DNA of 34,468 nt from Rhizobium sp. P32RR-XVIII (GCF_012641395.1 NZ_JABAIH010000031.1:1-34468); one strand, 5' to 3'. Positions 6,122 to 14,351 are shown, numbered from the stretch's first letter. Made by a program: numbers and translations. The notes: generated by a model not told the origin, from the letters alone.

Positions 6122-6330
6122 TATACGTCTCCTTGGAGTACCTGATCATCTCCATCGCGCTTATCTGCCCGGTTCATGGTAGGACTCCGGCCTAGCTCAA
6201 CGGCCAGAAGCGGGATTGGTTCCCTAATGGGGAGCTTGATCGCGCTCTCCAATGAAAAGCCCGCCGACCGGTGAAGGTGGCGGGCTGTGATGGTCATTTC
6301 GGTAGGACTGGTCAGCAATCCATTCTCTGG

Positions 6331-6501
6331 CTATTTGCGGGCGCCGTTGGGGCGGCCCTTTCCACCTTGACCACTGCCCCCAGAGGTCTTGGCGTCATTC
6401 GCCTGGCCGAATTTGGTGCCGCCCAGATGGCCGCCGCCACTCGTGTTTGAAACCTGTCGCTCTGCTCTTCGCTGAATTTCGGCTGCATTGGTCTTGCTCA
6501 T
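6331..6501 (-). CDS. Small Gly-rich basic protein, 56 aa
   Basis: ATG 6501 follows AAGGAGATTTT, a strong ribosome-binding site. The product opens MSKTNAAEIQRRAERQVSNT. The second half is rich in Gly, Lys and Ser (GGGHLGGTKFGQ, GGSGQGGKGRPNGARK) and looks disordered. Such Gly/Lys-rich small proteins are sometimes stress-related (KGG-type), but no true KGG repeat is present. Function is unknown. It lies about 210 bases upstream of the 27-aa membrane micro-protein on the same strand. Confidence 0.55.
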   Translation of the reverse strand: MSKTNAAEIQRRAERQVSNTSGGGHLGGTKFGQANDAKTSGGSGQGGKGRPNGARK

Positions 6502-7069
6502 AAAATCTCCTTCGGTCGAATAGGTAATCGCCTCCGGCTTGCCGCCAGACGACGTAGAAATCGATTTTGAGAGGAAAGATCAGCTTGAACGCGAGAGGGC
6601 GTGAAACAAAGCTCGACTAGCAATTTCGATAGGCGACCTTTGCACCGCCAATGTGTTTAAAGCAAGTTCCGCATTGGCTCGATTTGGTGCCAGAGCCGTA
6701 GCCCGGGCAAATGCGCCGTCTGCAGTCGACGTCCTCCCAGAGACGGATGGTTCACCGCAGGGGCTGGGCGCCCCGCCGACGGGTATTCCGACGGCAACTT
6801 CATTCCCCACTACATGGAATAACTCTCCGACCTCAGTTGGCTGCGGAGTCTGTTTGGGTCTGTTGCAAACTTTCCTGATGGCGCTCAATCGGAGAAAATC
6901 ATTCTCACGGGAGATGTTCGGAGCCCGGCAGTAGCCAGAATCATGATCACAAACGGGGATGAAGCTCCCGAAAAATAGGTGCCAGCGGTTCATACGCCCC
7001 GAGCATGAGAATACCATTCTATGCCCAAAAAATTTGCAACACACCCGATATAGATTGGATATACATAAT
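6502..7069. other. 570 bases without a supported gene
   Basis: Several overlapping open frames exist on both strands, but none has a ribosome-binding site or coherent composition. One plus-strand frame contains DGWFTAGAGRPADGYSDGNF around 6750-6810 and then stops. It may be a gene fragment, but I cannot place it. The right part leads into the M20 peptidase remnant. Confidence 0.4.
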
Positions 7070-7387
7070 CACGGACCGGGCACCGCTGCCTTCGGTCTCG
7101 ATCCCGACTTGCCGGCGCTGGCGATCGCCGAGGATGTGCTTGAGCCTTTGCTCGGGGCGCGGCCGCTGCGGGTTGCCATGGGCACGACAATCCCAATCTG
7201 CGGTGTATTCGAAAAGCATCTAGGGGCCGGAACGATCTTTTTTTCCTTCTCCACGTCGGACGAAGATTATCATGCGCCGAATGAGTTTCTGCGTCTTGCA
7301 AATTTCCGGCTCGGCATGACGGCGTGGACGCGGCTGTTGGAGCGGCTGGCGGGGGGCCCGATCAACGCCGTAAATCGCCGGCTATAG
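7070..7387 (+). pseudogene. M20-family metallopeptidase, C-terminal remnant
   Basis: About 105 codons read HGPGTAAFGLDPDLPAL, then VLEPLLGARPLRVAMGTTIPI, FEKHLGAGTIFFSFSTSDED and YHAPNEFLRLANFRLGMTAW, ending at the stop. The combination SIPI-like TTIPI, FSFST-DED and HAPNEF is the C-terminal part of M20 dipeptidases and acylases (the His before APNE is a metal ligand in this family). The catalytic N-terminal domain is absent and the upstream sequence is unrelated, so this is a 3' fragment. Confidence 0.7.
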
Positions 7388-7407
7388 GGCTTTATCGCTG
7401 ATGCTCG

Positions 7408-7566
7408 ATGGAGCGAGACGCACAGATACGACTGGCGATCGACCTTGGTCTGCGACAATGGCGCATGCCCCTCAACAGTGCCGCCATTGCTGTTCTGCCT
7501 TCCCTGCTGGCCCGCTGGCTTCCCGATGGCCGCCATCAAGCCAGACCTGCGCGCCAGCGGCAATAG
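7408..7566 (+). CDS. Possible small protein, 52 aa
   Basis: ATG 7408 opens MERDAQIRLAIDLGLRQWRM and continues PLNSAAIAVLPSLLARWLPD with a basic tail. There is a hydrophobic middle and basic C-terminus, but no clear ribosome-binding site. It is overlapped by other short frames. No family is recognised. Confidence 0.25.
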   Translation: MERDAQIRLAIDLGLRQWRMPLNSAAIAVLPSLLARWLPDGRHQARPARQRQ

Positions 7567-7761
7567 AAGGGGCTCTTAGCTGCTAATGCAACTCCTATGT
7601 TCTTCTTAGCGAGCTTAAGCGCCGCCGCAATCAAACTCGCCCATCGCTACGATCGGCGGACGAAATTTGTCGCGAGTATTTATAGCGTTGCTTTCCGGCA
7701 TCAAAGCGTCCTGCCCACAGCGGTCGATGAGTTGACAGTTAGTCTTGGTGGGCTCGAGGTT

Positions 7762-8736
7762 TCATCGCTTTGAAGCAGCGCCCGTCTCCAAAGAGAGATC
7801 ATCTCTCCAAAGGATCTGGTACCCGCCGCCGTCATCAACGAATACGATGGCATCGCGGCCACCGATGGTCCCACGTGCGACTCCTTCAACTCTCATTTTT
7901 TTGTGAAAACGCACACCGCCGCAGCGCTCGACTATGCCATCAATATCGCCGTTCCATCGGTAGAGATTGAAGGGCGCCTTCGACGCGCTGGTGGAGTTCC
8001 CGATTACGATGAGTAGGTCGCGTTCGAAGGAGTTGTACTCGATGCCCCGAATTCCCTGCTCGTCTCGGTCCCTATCAATTTCAAGGAAGACCGCCGGCAA
8101 CATCTCCAAGTTGCTCAAGGTCCACGGGCCGCCGATATCTTTCACACGTACGCGAACGACAATTGGTTGGCCGTCGATGACAGGCGTGCGCAAGCCAAGG
8201 AGAAGAGTGTGCTCTGCGGGACTCCAACTGAGCCCCTCAATGTTCAGTCCTCCGTCGTCAGGCAAGCAGTAAGGTGCTTTGCCCAACTCAGGCACATTGT
8301 CGATCAGCCAAGCCCGAAACCCTTCGAGCAACTCCGCTCGAAGCTCCCCTTCATCACCGATGGCAATTCGCAGTAAACCGCTCCTCGCCGCCACCGCCTC
8401 GCCGCGCCTCGCCGTCTCCTTGTGTATTTTCGTCCGCTTTAGACTTAGCGACGGGATAGCAAGGATGAATCTTCGGCCGCGATCCTCAACCAAGGCCATT
8501 GCCTCTAGGTCATCGACGCGCTCTGCCGAGATCCCCTCGATAGGCCACCGCACAATCGGACCTGCCGCCTGACCTTCGGGTGTAAGACGCAGTTCGAAGA
8601 GCGCGTCACTGATGTTGTTGTCGCAGAACAAAAAGCGAGAATCGGCAATCGCTACGATATCCGAGGCATTGTACGGTTCGCGGCCATCACGGGGCCGCTC
8701 CGCAAAATAGGTAGATCTAATCTTTCGAGGCCTCAA
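7762..8736 (-). CDS. DUF3616 domain protein, 324 aa
   Basis: The product has beta-propeller-like repeats: SDALFELRL at the start, DDLEAMALV, GLNIEGLSWSPAEHTLLLGL with RTPVIDGQPIVVRV, and GIRGIEYNSFERDLLIVIG. The EGL-W-..LLLGLR-P segment is the hallmark of DUF3616, a family of unknown function. There is no signal peptide, so it is presumably cytoplasmic. The start is a TTG at 8736, supported by GGGAGGATCGGTA directly before it. That TTG overlaps the stop of a small upstream ORF (ATTGA), which suggests translational coupling. The sequence looks intact. Confidence 0.65.
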   Translation of the reverse strand: MRPRKIRSTYFAERPRDGREPYNASDIVAIADSRFLFCDNNISDALFELRLTPEGQAAGPIVRWPIEGISAERVDDLEAMALVEDRGRRFILAIPSLSLKRTKIHKETARRGEAVAARSGLLRIAIGDEGELRAELLEGFRAWLIDNVPELGKAPYCLPDDGGLNIEGLSWSPAEHTLLLGLRTPVIDGQPIVVRVRVKDIGGPWTLSNLEMLPAVFLEIDRDRDEQGIRGIEYNSFERDLLIVIGNSTSASKAPFNLYRWNGDIDGIVERCGGVRFHKKMRVEGVARGTIGGRDAIVFVDDGGGYQILWRDDLSLETGAASKR

Positions 8737-8897
8737 TACCGATCCTCCCAGCTCGCGTCTGGGTGAACGAGCCAGAGCTCGGCCAAGGCGCGTCGAATGT
8801 CCTCATCCGATTGGATCACACCTTTGAAGCGCGGCAGGAGTTGTTTCGCAGCGCGTCCGCTCGGAACTTTCCTTTTTAGTGAACCGGTTCTCTCCAA
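8733..8897 (-). CDS. Possible 54-aa protein overlapping the DUF3616 start
   Basis: An open frame from TTG 8897 reads MERTGSLKRKVPSGRAAKQL and ends SDEDIRRALAELWLVHPDAS followed by WEDRY. The last half is a coherent amphipathic helix. Its TGA overlaps the DUF3616 TTG start. There is no clear Shine-Dalgarno sequence and the start codon is not certain. It lies only 9 bases past the stop of the DUF1476 gene, so the three could be one operon. Confidence 0.35.
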   Translation of the reverse strand: MERTGSLKRKVPSGRAAKQLLPRFKGVIQSDEDIRRALAELWLVHPDASWEDRY

Positions 8898-8906
8898 ACA
8901 CCGTCG

Positions 8907-9215
8907 TCACCTCGACTGGAGATTGCGCGCAATCTGCACCAGTGCGGCGTCGCTGGCATCTGCCCTGTCTGTTTTTCTTCCGGCCTCCAGCCATGATTGA
9001 CTCATGACGCTCAGAATTTGCTCTTTGGATTGAACCACGCCCGCGGCATCGAAGTCTCTGCGAATTATGACCAACACGTCGTTGCGTTTGAGGTCGAGCG
9101 TGTTCCTCGCGAGGTCGTTCGAGTAGGCTGTGGCACTTTCGCCGACCAATCCCAATTTTTGCGCCGCCCACATGCCAACCAGCTTATTGCGCCGCACAAT
9201 TCGCCACCTATCCAT
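8907..9215 (-). CDS. DUF1476 / ATP-synthase zeta-subunit-like paralogue, N-terminally short
   Basis: The body (RRNKLVGMWAAQKLGL at residues 8-23, then RNDVLVIIRRDFDAAGV and SKEQILSVM) matches the four-helix DUF1476 family. In Paracoccus this family is the zeta inhibitor of the F1-ATPase. Family members usually begin with a conserved inhibitory stretch resembling TTFDDRE-AFE-KFA. Here the protein starts only about seven residues before RRNKL and lacks it. ATG 9215 has GGAG eight bases upstream, and an in-frame stop lies 18 codons further up. Inference: it is a paralogue that may fold but should not inhibit the ATPase in the usual way. Length is 102 aa with a basic C-terminal extension. Confidence 0.75.
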   Translation of the reverse strand: MDRWRIVRRNKLVGMWAAQKLGLVGESATAYSNDLARNTLDLKRNDVLVIIRRDFDAAGVVQSKEQILSVMSQSWLEAGRKTDRADASDAALVQIARNLQSR

Positions 9216-9484
9216 TGAGATGCTCCATTGCTCGCCTTCTGGAATTATATCAGAAACTCCCTATGGATCATCGTAAATGTAACGGCCGCGGTGCTGTCAA
9301 GTACACTGCGGCTCTGGTCCACACATGGCGCGTTCCGGCCGAGGCATCGTCGCCTGACGGCCCTAAGGAGACATGCCACCACGCCACGCTGTGGTGAGAG
9401 GGGGCTTTGACATGATCTCGCAGGCGGCGGTATTGACCCAGCCGGTTAGGCAGACCCAGTTCAGCGGCAAGATGTTATCACGCT

Positions 9485-11017
9485 CTAGACCTTGTTCTGC
9501 TCCATCGTCAGCTCTGCCTCGAGGCTTTCGGTATCGCGGAAGATCGTGGCAACCGCCAGAACGCGTCCGCCGCGCTTGAGGCGCAAGAGGCAGTCCCTCG
9601 CGGCAACGTCGCCCACAACCTCGATCGCGTCCCATCTCTCGGCGTGGCCGACATAGTTGATCGGAATGTCGTAATGCTGGCTCCAGAAGAACGGCACATC
9701 CGTGAACTTCCTCCGGCGTCCGAGCATATTGAGGGCCGCGGCAGCACCCTGCCGCTGCGCCACCACCCAGTGCTCCACCCTGATGTTCTCGCCGCTGTGG
9801 GGGTCAGGCCACCGCGCGATATCGCCGGCCGCGTATATCCCCGGCACGCTGGTTTCGAGATATGCATCGACCAGGACGCCCCGATCGGTGGCGATACCGG
9901 CTCTTTCGGCTAGATTGACCCGCGGCAGCACGCCGATCCCGGCAACGATTATGTCGGCGGCCAGGGTGCTGCCGCTGCTCAACAGGACCTCGCTCGCGTC
10001 GATGCTCGCTGCGGTGTCCCCAAGATGGAAGACGACGCCATTTTCCTCATGCAGGGCGCGGATGAAGTCGCCCATCTGGAGGCCCAGCACCCGTTCCATC
10101 GGCCGTTCCTCGGGCGCCACCACATGCACTTCGACACCACGGGTCCGAAGAGCGGCGGCAACCTCGAGGCCTATGAAGCTGGCGCCTAGCACGACAGCGT
10201 GCCGCGCCGCGCTGCTCTGCGCGATGATCCTGCGGCTGTCGGCAAGCGAGCGCAACGTGTGGACGTGAGGCTGGTCGGCGCCGGGTATGGTCAGGCGCAC
10301 CGGTTCGGCGCCGGTCGCCAGCAGCAATTTGTCGAAGGCGACCCGTGCCCCATCGGCGAGCACGACCTCGCTGGCACGGACGTCGATGTCAGCAACCTTA
10401 GTTCCGAGGCGCAGGTCGATGCCGTTCCTGGCATAGAAGCCTTCCTTACGCAACGGGATCCAGTCTTCGGGAGCCTTGCCCGCGAGGTAGTCCTTCGAAA
10501 GGTTGGGGCGGTCGACGGGCAGCGCCTCGTCGTCGCTGATCATGACGATGGCGCCCTGATATTGTTCACGCCGCAGCCTCTCGGCTGCGGCAAAACCGGC
10601 TGCGCCACCGCCGACGAGGACAATCCTTTCCGGAAACACCCCGGCATCACTTTCGCGCGGGGCCGGCGACGGTTTCTTGCGCTTCTCGCCAATGAGAATC
10701 CTTTCGCCGCGCTGCTCGACCGACCAGCAAGCGAGAGGCGACAGGGCCGGCGCGCGCAAGGCCTCTCCAGTGCGCAGGTCGAAACAGGCGTGATGCCAGG
10801 GGCAGCGGACGGTGTCGTCGGCGACGAGGCCGTCGACCAGCGGTCCGCCATAGTGCGAGCAGGCGGCAGCAACGGCGAATATTTCTGCTCCGCGGCGCAC
10901 CAGAAGCACGGGCTCGCCGCCGCGATGGCCGACGAGCTTGCCTCCATCGTGAAGATCGGCGAGCGCAACGCCGAGGGCCAGATCGGGTCCGCTCGGGTCT
11001 GAATGGTTACCGGCCAT
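9485..11017 (-). CDS. Rieske-type ferredoxin fused to FAD/NAD(P)H reductase (AIF-like), 510 aa
   Basis: The start ATG 11017 is chosen because GGGAGGAGAAA precedes it; the frame is open further upstream but without coding character. Residues 20-110 form a Rieske [2Fe-2S] domain with CSH (53-55) and CPWH (72-75) cluster ligands. A linker leads to a pyridine-nucleotide-disulfide reductase with the FAD site VLVGGGAAGFAAAE (133-146), the NAD(P) site VVLGASFIGLEVAA (275-288) and the second FAD site YAAGDIAR. A ferredoxin-reductase C-terminal domain follows. The layout matches AIFM3/NirD-like fusion reductases that carry electrons from NAD(P)H, probably to an oxygenase or other partner. No oxygenase gene is next to it. 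It appears intact and monocistronic. Confidence 0.85.
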   Translation of the reverse strand: MAGNHSDPSGPDLALGVALADLHDGGKLVGHRGGEPVLLVRRGAEIFAVAAACSHYGGPLVDGLVADDTVRCPWHHACFDLRTGEALRAPALSPLACWSVEQRGERILIGEKRKKPSPAPRESDAGVFPERIVLVGGGAAGFAAAERLRREQYQGAIVMISDDEALPVDRPNLSKDYLAGKAPEDWIPLRKEGFYARNGIDLRLGTKVADIDVRASEVVLADGARVAFDKLLLATGAEPVRLTIPGADQPHVHTLRSLADSRRIIAQSSAARHAVVLGASFIGLEVAAALRTRGVEVHVVAPEERPMERVLGLQMGDFIRALHEENGVVFHLGDTAASIDASEVLLSSGSTLAADIIVAGIGVLPRVNLAERAGIATDRGVLVDAYLETSVPGIYAAGDIARWPDPHSGENIRVEHWVVAQRQGAAAALNMLGRRRKFTDVPFFWSQHYDIPINYVGHAERWDAIEVVGDVAARDCLLRLKRGGRVLAVATIFRDTESLEAELTMEQNKV

Positions 11018-11347
11018 TTTCTCCTCCCTCAAAGGGCAGCTGCCGCTAGCATCCATTACGACGACGCTCGGTTGCGCGAGCAGGCAGCTCCCCTTGAATT
11101 TTCCGCCATTCCGTCTCGTATGCAAATGAATTTGGCCTGAAGTTGAGTGAAAATTCTTGTGATGACGTCTGGTGCGCCTCAGAGCCCATGTCATTTGATG
11201 CGCAAGTGCAAGCTGAGGTGCAAGCGACAATTAGGCGATTCCAAAAAAGTAATTTGAATCAATTAATTAAATGGCTATTTTGGCGGACGAAGTGGAAAAG
11301 AAGCGATGCAAAGCATGATCTCCAATAATTCTTTGAATGCCGAGGCG
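11018..11347. other. AT-richer intergenic stretch
   Basis: This is upstream of the Rieske reductase and left of the IS903-like remnant. It includes an AT-rich part (11240-11290, with TTAATTAAATGG). A 61-codon plus-strand frame is open here, but I see no coding signal in it. The reductase promoter is expected in the left part; no clear -35/-10 pair could be assigned. Confidence 0.35.
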
Positions 11348-12048
11348 GGACGTTGGTGCGCGGATCATTAATCGAATTGGCGTAGGTGAGCGGCAAGCTC
11401 AATGATCGGTTTGTCGCAGCCATGCCTTTCAAACATAATGCGTCCCGCCGTCATCACATCGGTAAGATGAAATTCAAGGTGACGAACTGGCAGGAGTATG
11501 AGGCTGGACTTCGTCGGCGTGGTAGTCTGACCTTGTGGCTGACGGGAAGCTCTTGCGTCGTGGCAAGCGCCAAGACGCAAGACAAGAGGCGGCCAGCCCC
11601 GCTATTCCGATCTGGCGATCGAGATGGCCTTGACGCTGGGCCTGGTATTCGGACTGCAGCTGCGCCAGACAGAAGGCTTGGTGGAATCGGTGCTGTCATT
11701 GATGGGGCTGACACTCGCCGTTCCCGATCATTACCACGCTGAGCCCGGAGGGCGCGGCTATGGCATGCTCGGGCCGAGCGGCATACCCGTCAAGTTTCGG
11801 ACGAACCTGTGCATATCCTTGTCGATAGCACCGGACTTCAGGTCTACGGCGCTGGCCAGTGGCTGGAGGAGAAGCATGGCGCCAGATCCCGTCGCAGTTG
11901 GCGCAAGCTGCACCTGGCTCTGGATGCCGATAGCGGCGAGATCATCGCCCACACGATGACCGATCAGGACATGGGCGACGCCTCGCAGGTGGGGCCTTTG
12001 CTCGAGCAGACCGGTCGTCCGATCGAACAGTTTACCGCCGACGGCTCC
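11348..12048 (+). mobile_element. IS903-like (IS5 family) remnant, 5' part with broken transposase
   Basis: The left end GGACGTTGGTGCGCGGATCA matches the outer end of the copy at 24167-25264. The transposase starts at ATG 11422 (MPFKHNASRRHHIGKMKFKV) and then breaks near 11540. It resumes in another frame as LTLGLVFGLQLRQTEGL, and again in a third as ILVDSTGLQVYGAGQW and LHLALDADSGEIIAHTMTDQD. Two or more frameshifts are present. Similarity stops at FTADG (about 12048), so the catalytic 3' half and the right end are missing. It is an old, dead copy. Confidence 0.8.
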
Positions 12049-12222
12049 CCGCGCCTTATGGGCGTAGAAGGACGCTTCTCAGATAGTTCCGCTTCATTCT
12101 TCCGACCCCATGATGGAAGGGCCATTGTGCCGATTCCGAAGAGAAGCAAGAGCCCGCAGGACAGTTGAAGCCTTAGAACCGGAAAACCTGAACATGCTTG
12201 ACTTCAACCGGCCGAATAGAGA

Positions 12223-12729
12223 CGCCCGATTGTTGAGGCTCTTGTGCGAACGATGCTCGACGCCGGGCATGATCTGGCGCTTTGCCGCGCCATAGGATCG
12301 GAGCTTGTCAGTGATCATCATACGCGGTGAACGGCCTTGACCCTTGAGAAGCTTTCGCATCAGACGCTTTGCGGCCTTGGCATTGCGGTGGCTTTGCACC
12401 AGAACGTCGAGAACAAAGCCCGCCTGATCCACGGCGCGCCAAAGCCTGTGTTTCTTTCCTTGAATGGTGATGACGATCTCATCGAGGTACCATTTGTCGC
12501 CGAGCTTTCCGGCTGAGCGCCTCCGGATGTTGTTGGCAAAGTGCCTGCCAAATTTCTCCGCCTACAGACGCACGGTCTGGTGGGAAACGATGATCCCGCG
12601 GGCTGCCAGCATATCCTCGACCATCCGCAGGCTGAGCGGAAACCGGAAGTACAGCCAAACCGCATGGGCAATCACCTGAGCGGGAAACCGGTGACGGCGA
12701 TAAAGGGGATCACGAGCAGATCTGGTCAT
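12223..12729 (-). pseudogene. IS6-family transposase, nonsense-mutated and truncated
   Basis: From ATG 12729 the frame reads RDPLYRRHRFPAQVIAHAVW and SHQTVRL, then a TAG at about 12559-12561 where the family has Trp (W-AEKFGRHFANNIRR follows in the same frame). It continues through KWYLDEIVITIQGKKHRLWR and VLVQSHRNAKAAKR to SHKSLNNRA. These are the first two DDE-domain blocks of IS6-family transposases. Similarity ends at NNRA, just before the third catalytic residue (normally in an NNRAENSHQ-type block). The element is dead and its left end is replaced by unrelated sequence. Confidence 0.75.
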
Positions 12730-12806
12730 GCCGCCAGATCTCACATTTCGATGGCCGACCGGTTAACGTTACAGTGCCTGTTCTTGAGGTCTACCATGGC
12801 ATGCCC

Positions 12807-12896
12807 TCAGAACCGATCGGGCCTCAGCAGTGCGTATGCAAGATAAACGGCCAATCCCACAGTGACGAAACCGGCGAGCACATAGTCGAAGATCAT
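12807..12896 (-). CDS. kdpF: KdpF, K+-transporting ATPase small subunit, 29 aa (orphan)
   Basis: The minus strand from ATG 12896 encodes MIFDYVLAGFVTVGLAVYLA ending YALLRPDRF. The single transmembrane helix with the YALLRP-RF ending is the signature of KdpF, the small stabilising subunit of the KdpFABC potassium pump. GGGAGGCTCCG is a good ribosome-binding site. kdpA should follow directly, but the IS6 remnant begins about 80 bases downstream and no kdpABC sequence is present. It is therefore an intact but stranded first gene of a lost kdp operon. It is below the usual ORF length cut-off. Confidence 0.8.
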   Translation of the reverse strand: MIFDYVLAGFVTVGLAVYLAYALLRPDRF

Positions 12897-13087
12897 CGGA
12901 GCCTCCCTAGATCCGGTAGCATTGAAGGTGCATACTTAGCGGCAAATGGTTTGGCGCGTCATTGACGCACATGAAGAAGCCGCGAAGAGTGTCCTGCAAA
13001 TAATAATTATCGCCGATCTGACCATATGTTTTCCAGATGGGAACTCGGTCAACAATATAAAAATCTCATAAATAAAGGTCTTCCAAC

Positions 13088-13337
13088 TCAGTCAAATTTG
13101 CATGAGACTACGCCGACGGTCTCATATTTGACCACAAGCTGCTGGCCAGGCAGAATTTGAACGGGGGAGCGCGAGCCGGTCACGACGACATCGCCCACAT
13201 CGACATCGCCCACATCGAGCCGGTTTCCCTCGCGTGCAAAGTTCTTGCGCCGGCCAAACGACAGCGAGAAGCGGATCTCCAGGAACCGTGCCCGCCTTTC
13301 CCGCGAACACCACCTTTTCATCGAAGTGGGCGATCAC
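13088..13337 (-). pseudogene. 2-keto-4-pentenoate hydratase / FAH-family C-terminal relic
   Basis: Two overlapping minus-strand frames join into one product. HFDEKVVFAGKAGTVPGDPL-LAVVWPAQEL lies in one frame. The next has RLDVGDVDVGDVVVTGSRSP, then PGQQLVVKYETVGVVSCKF. GdPL-AvvW and GDVVvTGS...PG..v are the C-terminal motifs of MhpD-type hydratases. A frameshift lies around 13230. A 15-base unit (CGACATCGCCCACAT) is duplicated in tandem at about 13187-13216, adding five residues (VGDVD). N-terminal domains are missing. Confidence 0.6.
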
Positions 13338-13526
13338 GGAGGCCGATCGCCATCGGGGCCCTTTCGCCGGGTAATCGGATCGACATGCTTAGCCGGGGTC
13401 GCTGTTCACGATTTGAACTTTCTGCCGTATATTTGCGCCCCATTAATGTTCAGAGGCGTTTTGGTGAGCTCCAAGACGTGGGCAGTAGCAATCTTCGTTG
13501 CTGCGGGAGGCAGGTAATTTCGCGAA

Positions 13527-14288
13527 CTAATCTTGATCGTTTTTGCCTGTGAATTTTGAAAGGCGCTGCGGGTTTTCAGGGTCTAAATGCTCCCAATAGG
13601 AACCCTCCTTTCGAGCAATGTGCCGCACGAGTATTTCAATGGCTCTGTTGAGATCTTTCACTCGAACGGCCTCGGCTATCTCTAAATGTTCGTGTTTTGA
13701 CTTCTCCATGTGGTGCGGATCTCGGCCCAAGCGGTTGCGTAACGCAGCCATCTTTGCACTGATCAACGCGTAGGCACTTGAAATATAAGGGTTGTTTGCC
13801 GAGGCTATAATCGTCTCATGAAATTCCGTATCGAGCGCCAAATAGTCCTGAACTCGCCCTTCTGACTGCGCATCTTCCATCCGTCGCACGATGACCGCCA
13901 GCCTATCAGCCAATTGTGAGGACGGGTCCTCTAGTGCAAGCTGAACTGCGGTTGGCTCCAATGCAAACCGCAATTCGCAGAGCTGCCCCAGTTCGCCCGG
14001 GCGGAGATCGAAGACATAGGTTCCAGACTGTGGCTGGACCGTGACGAGCCCTTCTTGCCTCAGAAGAGCGATCGCCTCGCGGACCGGGGTCGTGGACACG
14101 TTGAGTTCCGCTGCGAGCGCATTTTCCGACAGGCGTTCGCCCGGCAGGACCCGCCCCTCAACGATCATTGCGCGGAGAGCTCGAATGACTTCGTCAACGA
14201 GCAGTTTCGGGCGCGCTATTCCTGCGCCGCTCTTGTTTCGCTTCGAGCCCGGTTTCGCTTTGACGGATGGGTTTTCAACAGAGCTCAT
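13527..14288 (-). CDS. GntR-family (FadR subfamily, FCD domain) transcriptional regulator, 253 aa
   Basis: After a basic 25-residue leader, residues 32-92 form the GntR winged helix (RLSENALAAELNVSTTPVRE, then LLRQEGLVTVQPQSGTYV). Residues 100-235 form the all-helical FCD ligand domain. The usual metal/ligand residues can be placed at D153, H157, H201 and H223, so it probably binds a carboxylate through a metal ion. ATG 14288 follows AAAGGGGGCTAG. It is divergent from the transporter operon starting at 14394, and the intergenic region holds a perfect inverted repeat. The likely role is a repressor of that operon released by its substrate or an intermediate. No sign of decay. Confidence 0.9.
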   Translation of the reverse strand: MSSVENPSVKAKPGSKRNKSGAGIARPKLLVDEVIRALRAMIVEGRVLPGERLSENALAAELNVSTTPVREAIALLRQEGLVTVQPQSGTYVFDLRPGELGQLCELRFALEPTAVQLALEDPSSQLADRLAVIVRRMEDAQSEGRVQDYLALDTEFHETIIASANNPYISSAYALISAKMAALRNRLGRDPHHMEKSKHEHLEIAEAVRVKDLNRAIEILVRHIARKEGSYWEHLDPENPQRLSKFTGKNDQD

Positions 14289-14315
14289 CTAGCCCCCTTT
14301 ACAATATCGATCAAA

Positions 14316-14351
14316 CTGCTACCTTAGTTCAGCTGCTGCCTAAGGTAGCAG
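14316..14351. promoter_or_regulatory. 12+12 bp inverted repeat, putative operator of the GntR regulator
   Basis: CTGCTACCTTAG (14316-14327) and CTAAGGTAGCAG (14340-14351) are exact inverse complements separated by 12 bases. It is the only strong symmetry in the 105-base divergent intergenic region. As DNA it places two half-sites two helical turns apart. As RNA it would make a 12-bp stem, without a T-run, in the leader of the operon. Assignment as the regulator's binding site is inference from position and symmetry. Confidence 0.55.

Noticed and set aside
6580..7044. 154-codon minus-strand frame
   Set aside because: It overlaps several equally long frames on the other strand, has no start signal and no coherent composition.
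10199..11002. 267-codon plus-strand frame opposite the Rieske reductase
   Set aside because: Shadow of the reductase gene, whose cluster and cofactor motifs are complete on the minus strand.
11143..11328. 61-codon plus-strand ORF in the AT-richer region
   Set aside because: No ribosome-binding site and no similarity I can recognise; it lies where the reductase promoter is expected.
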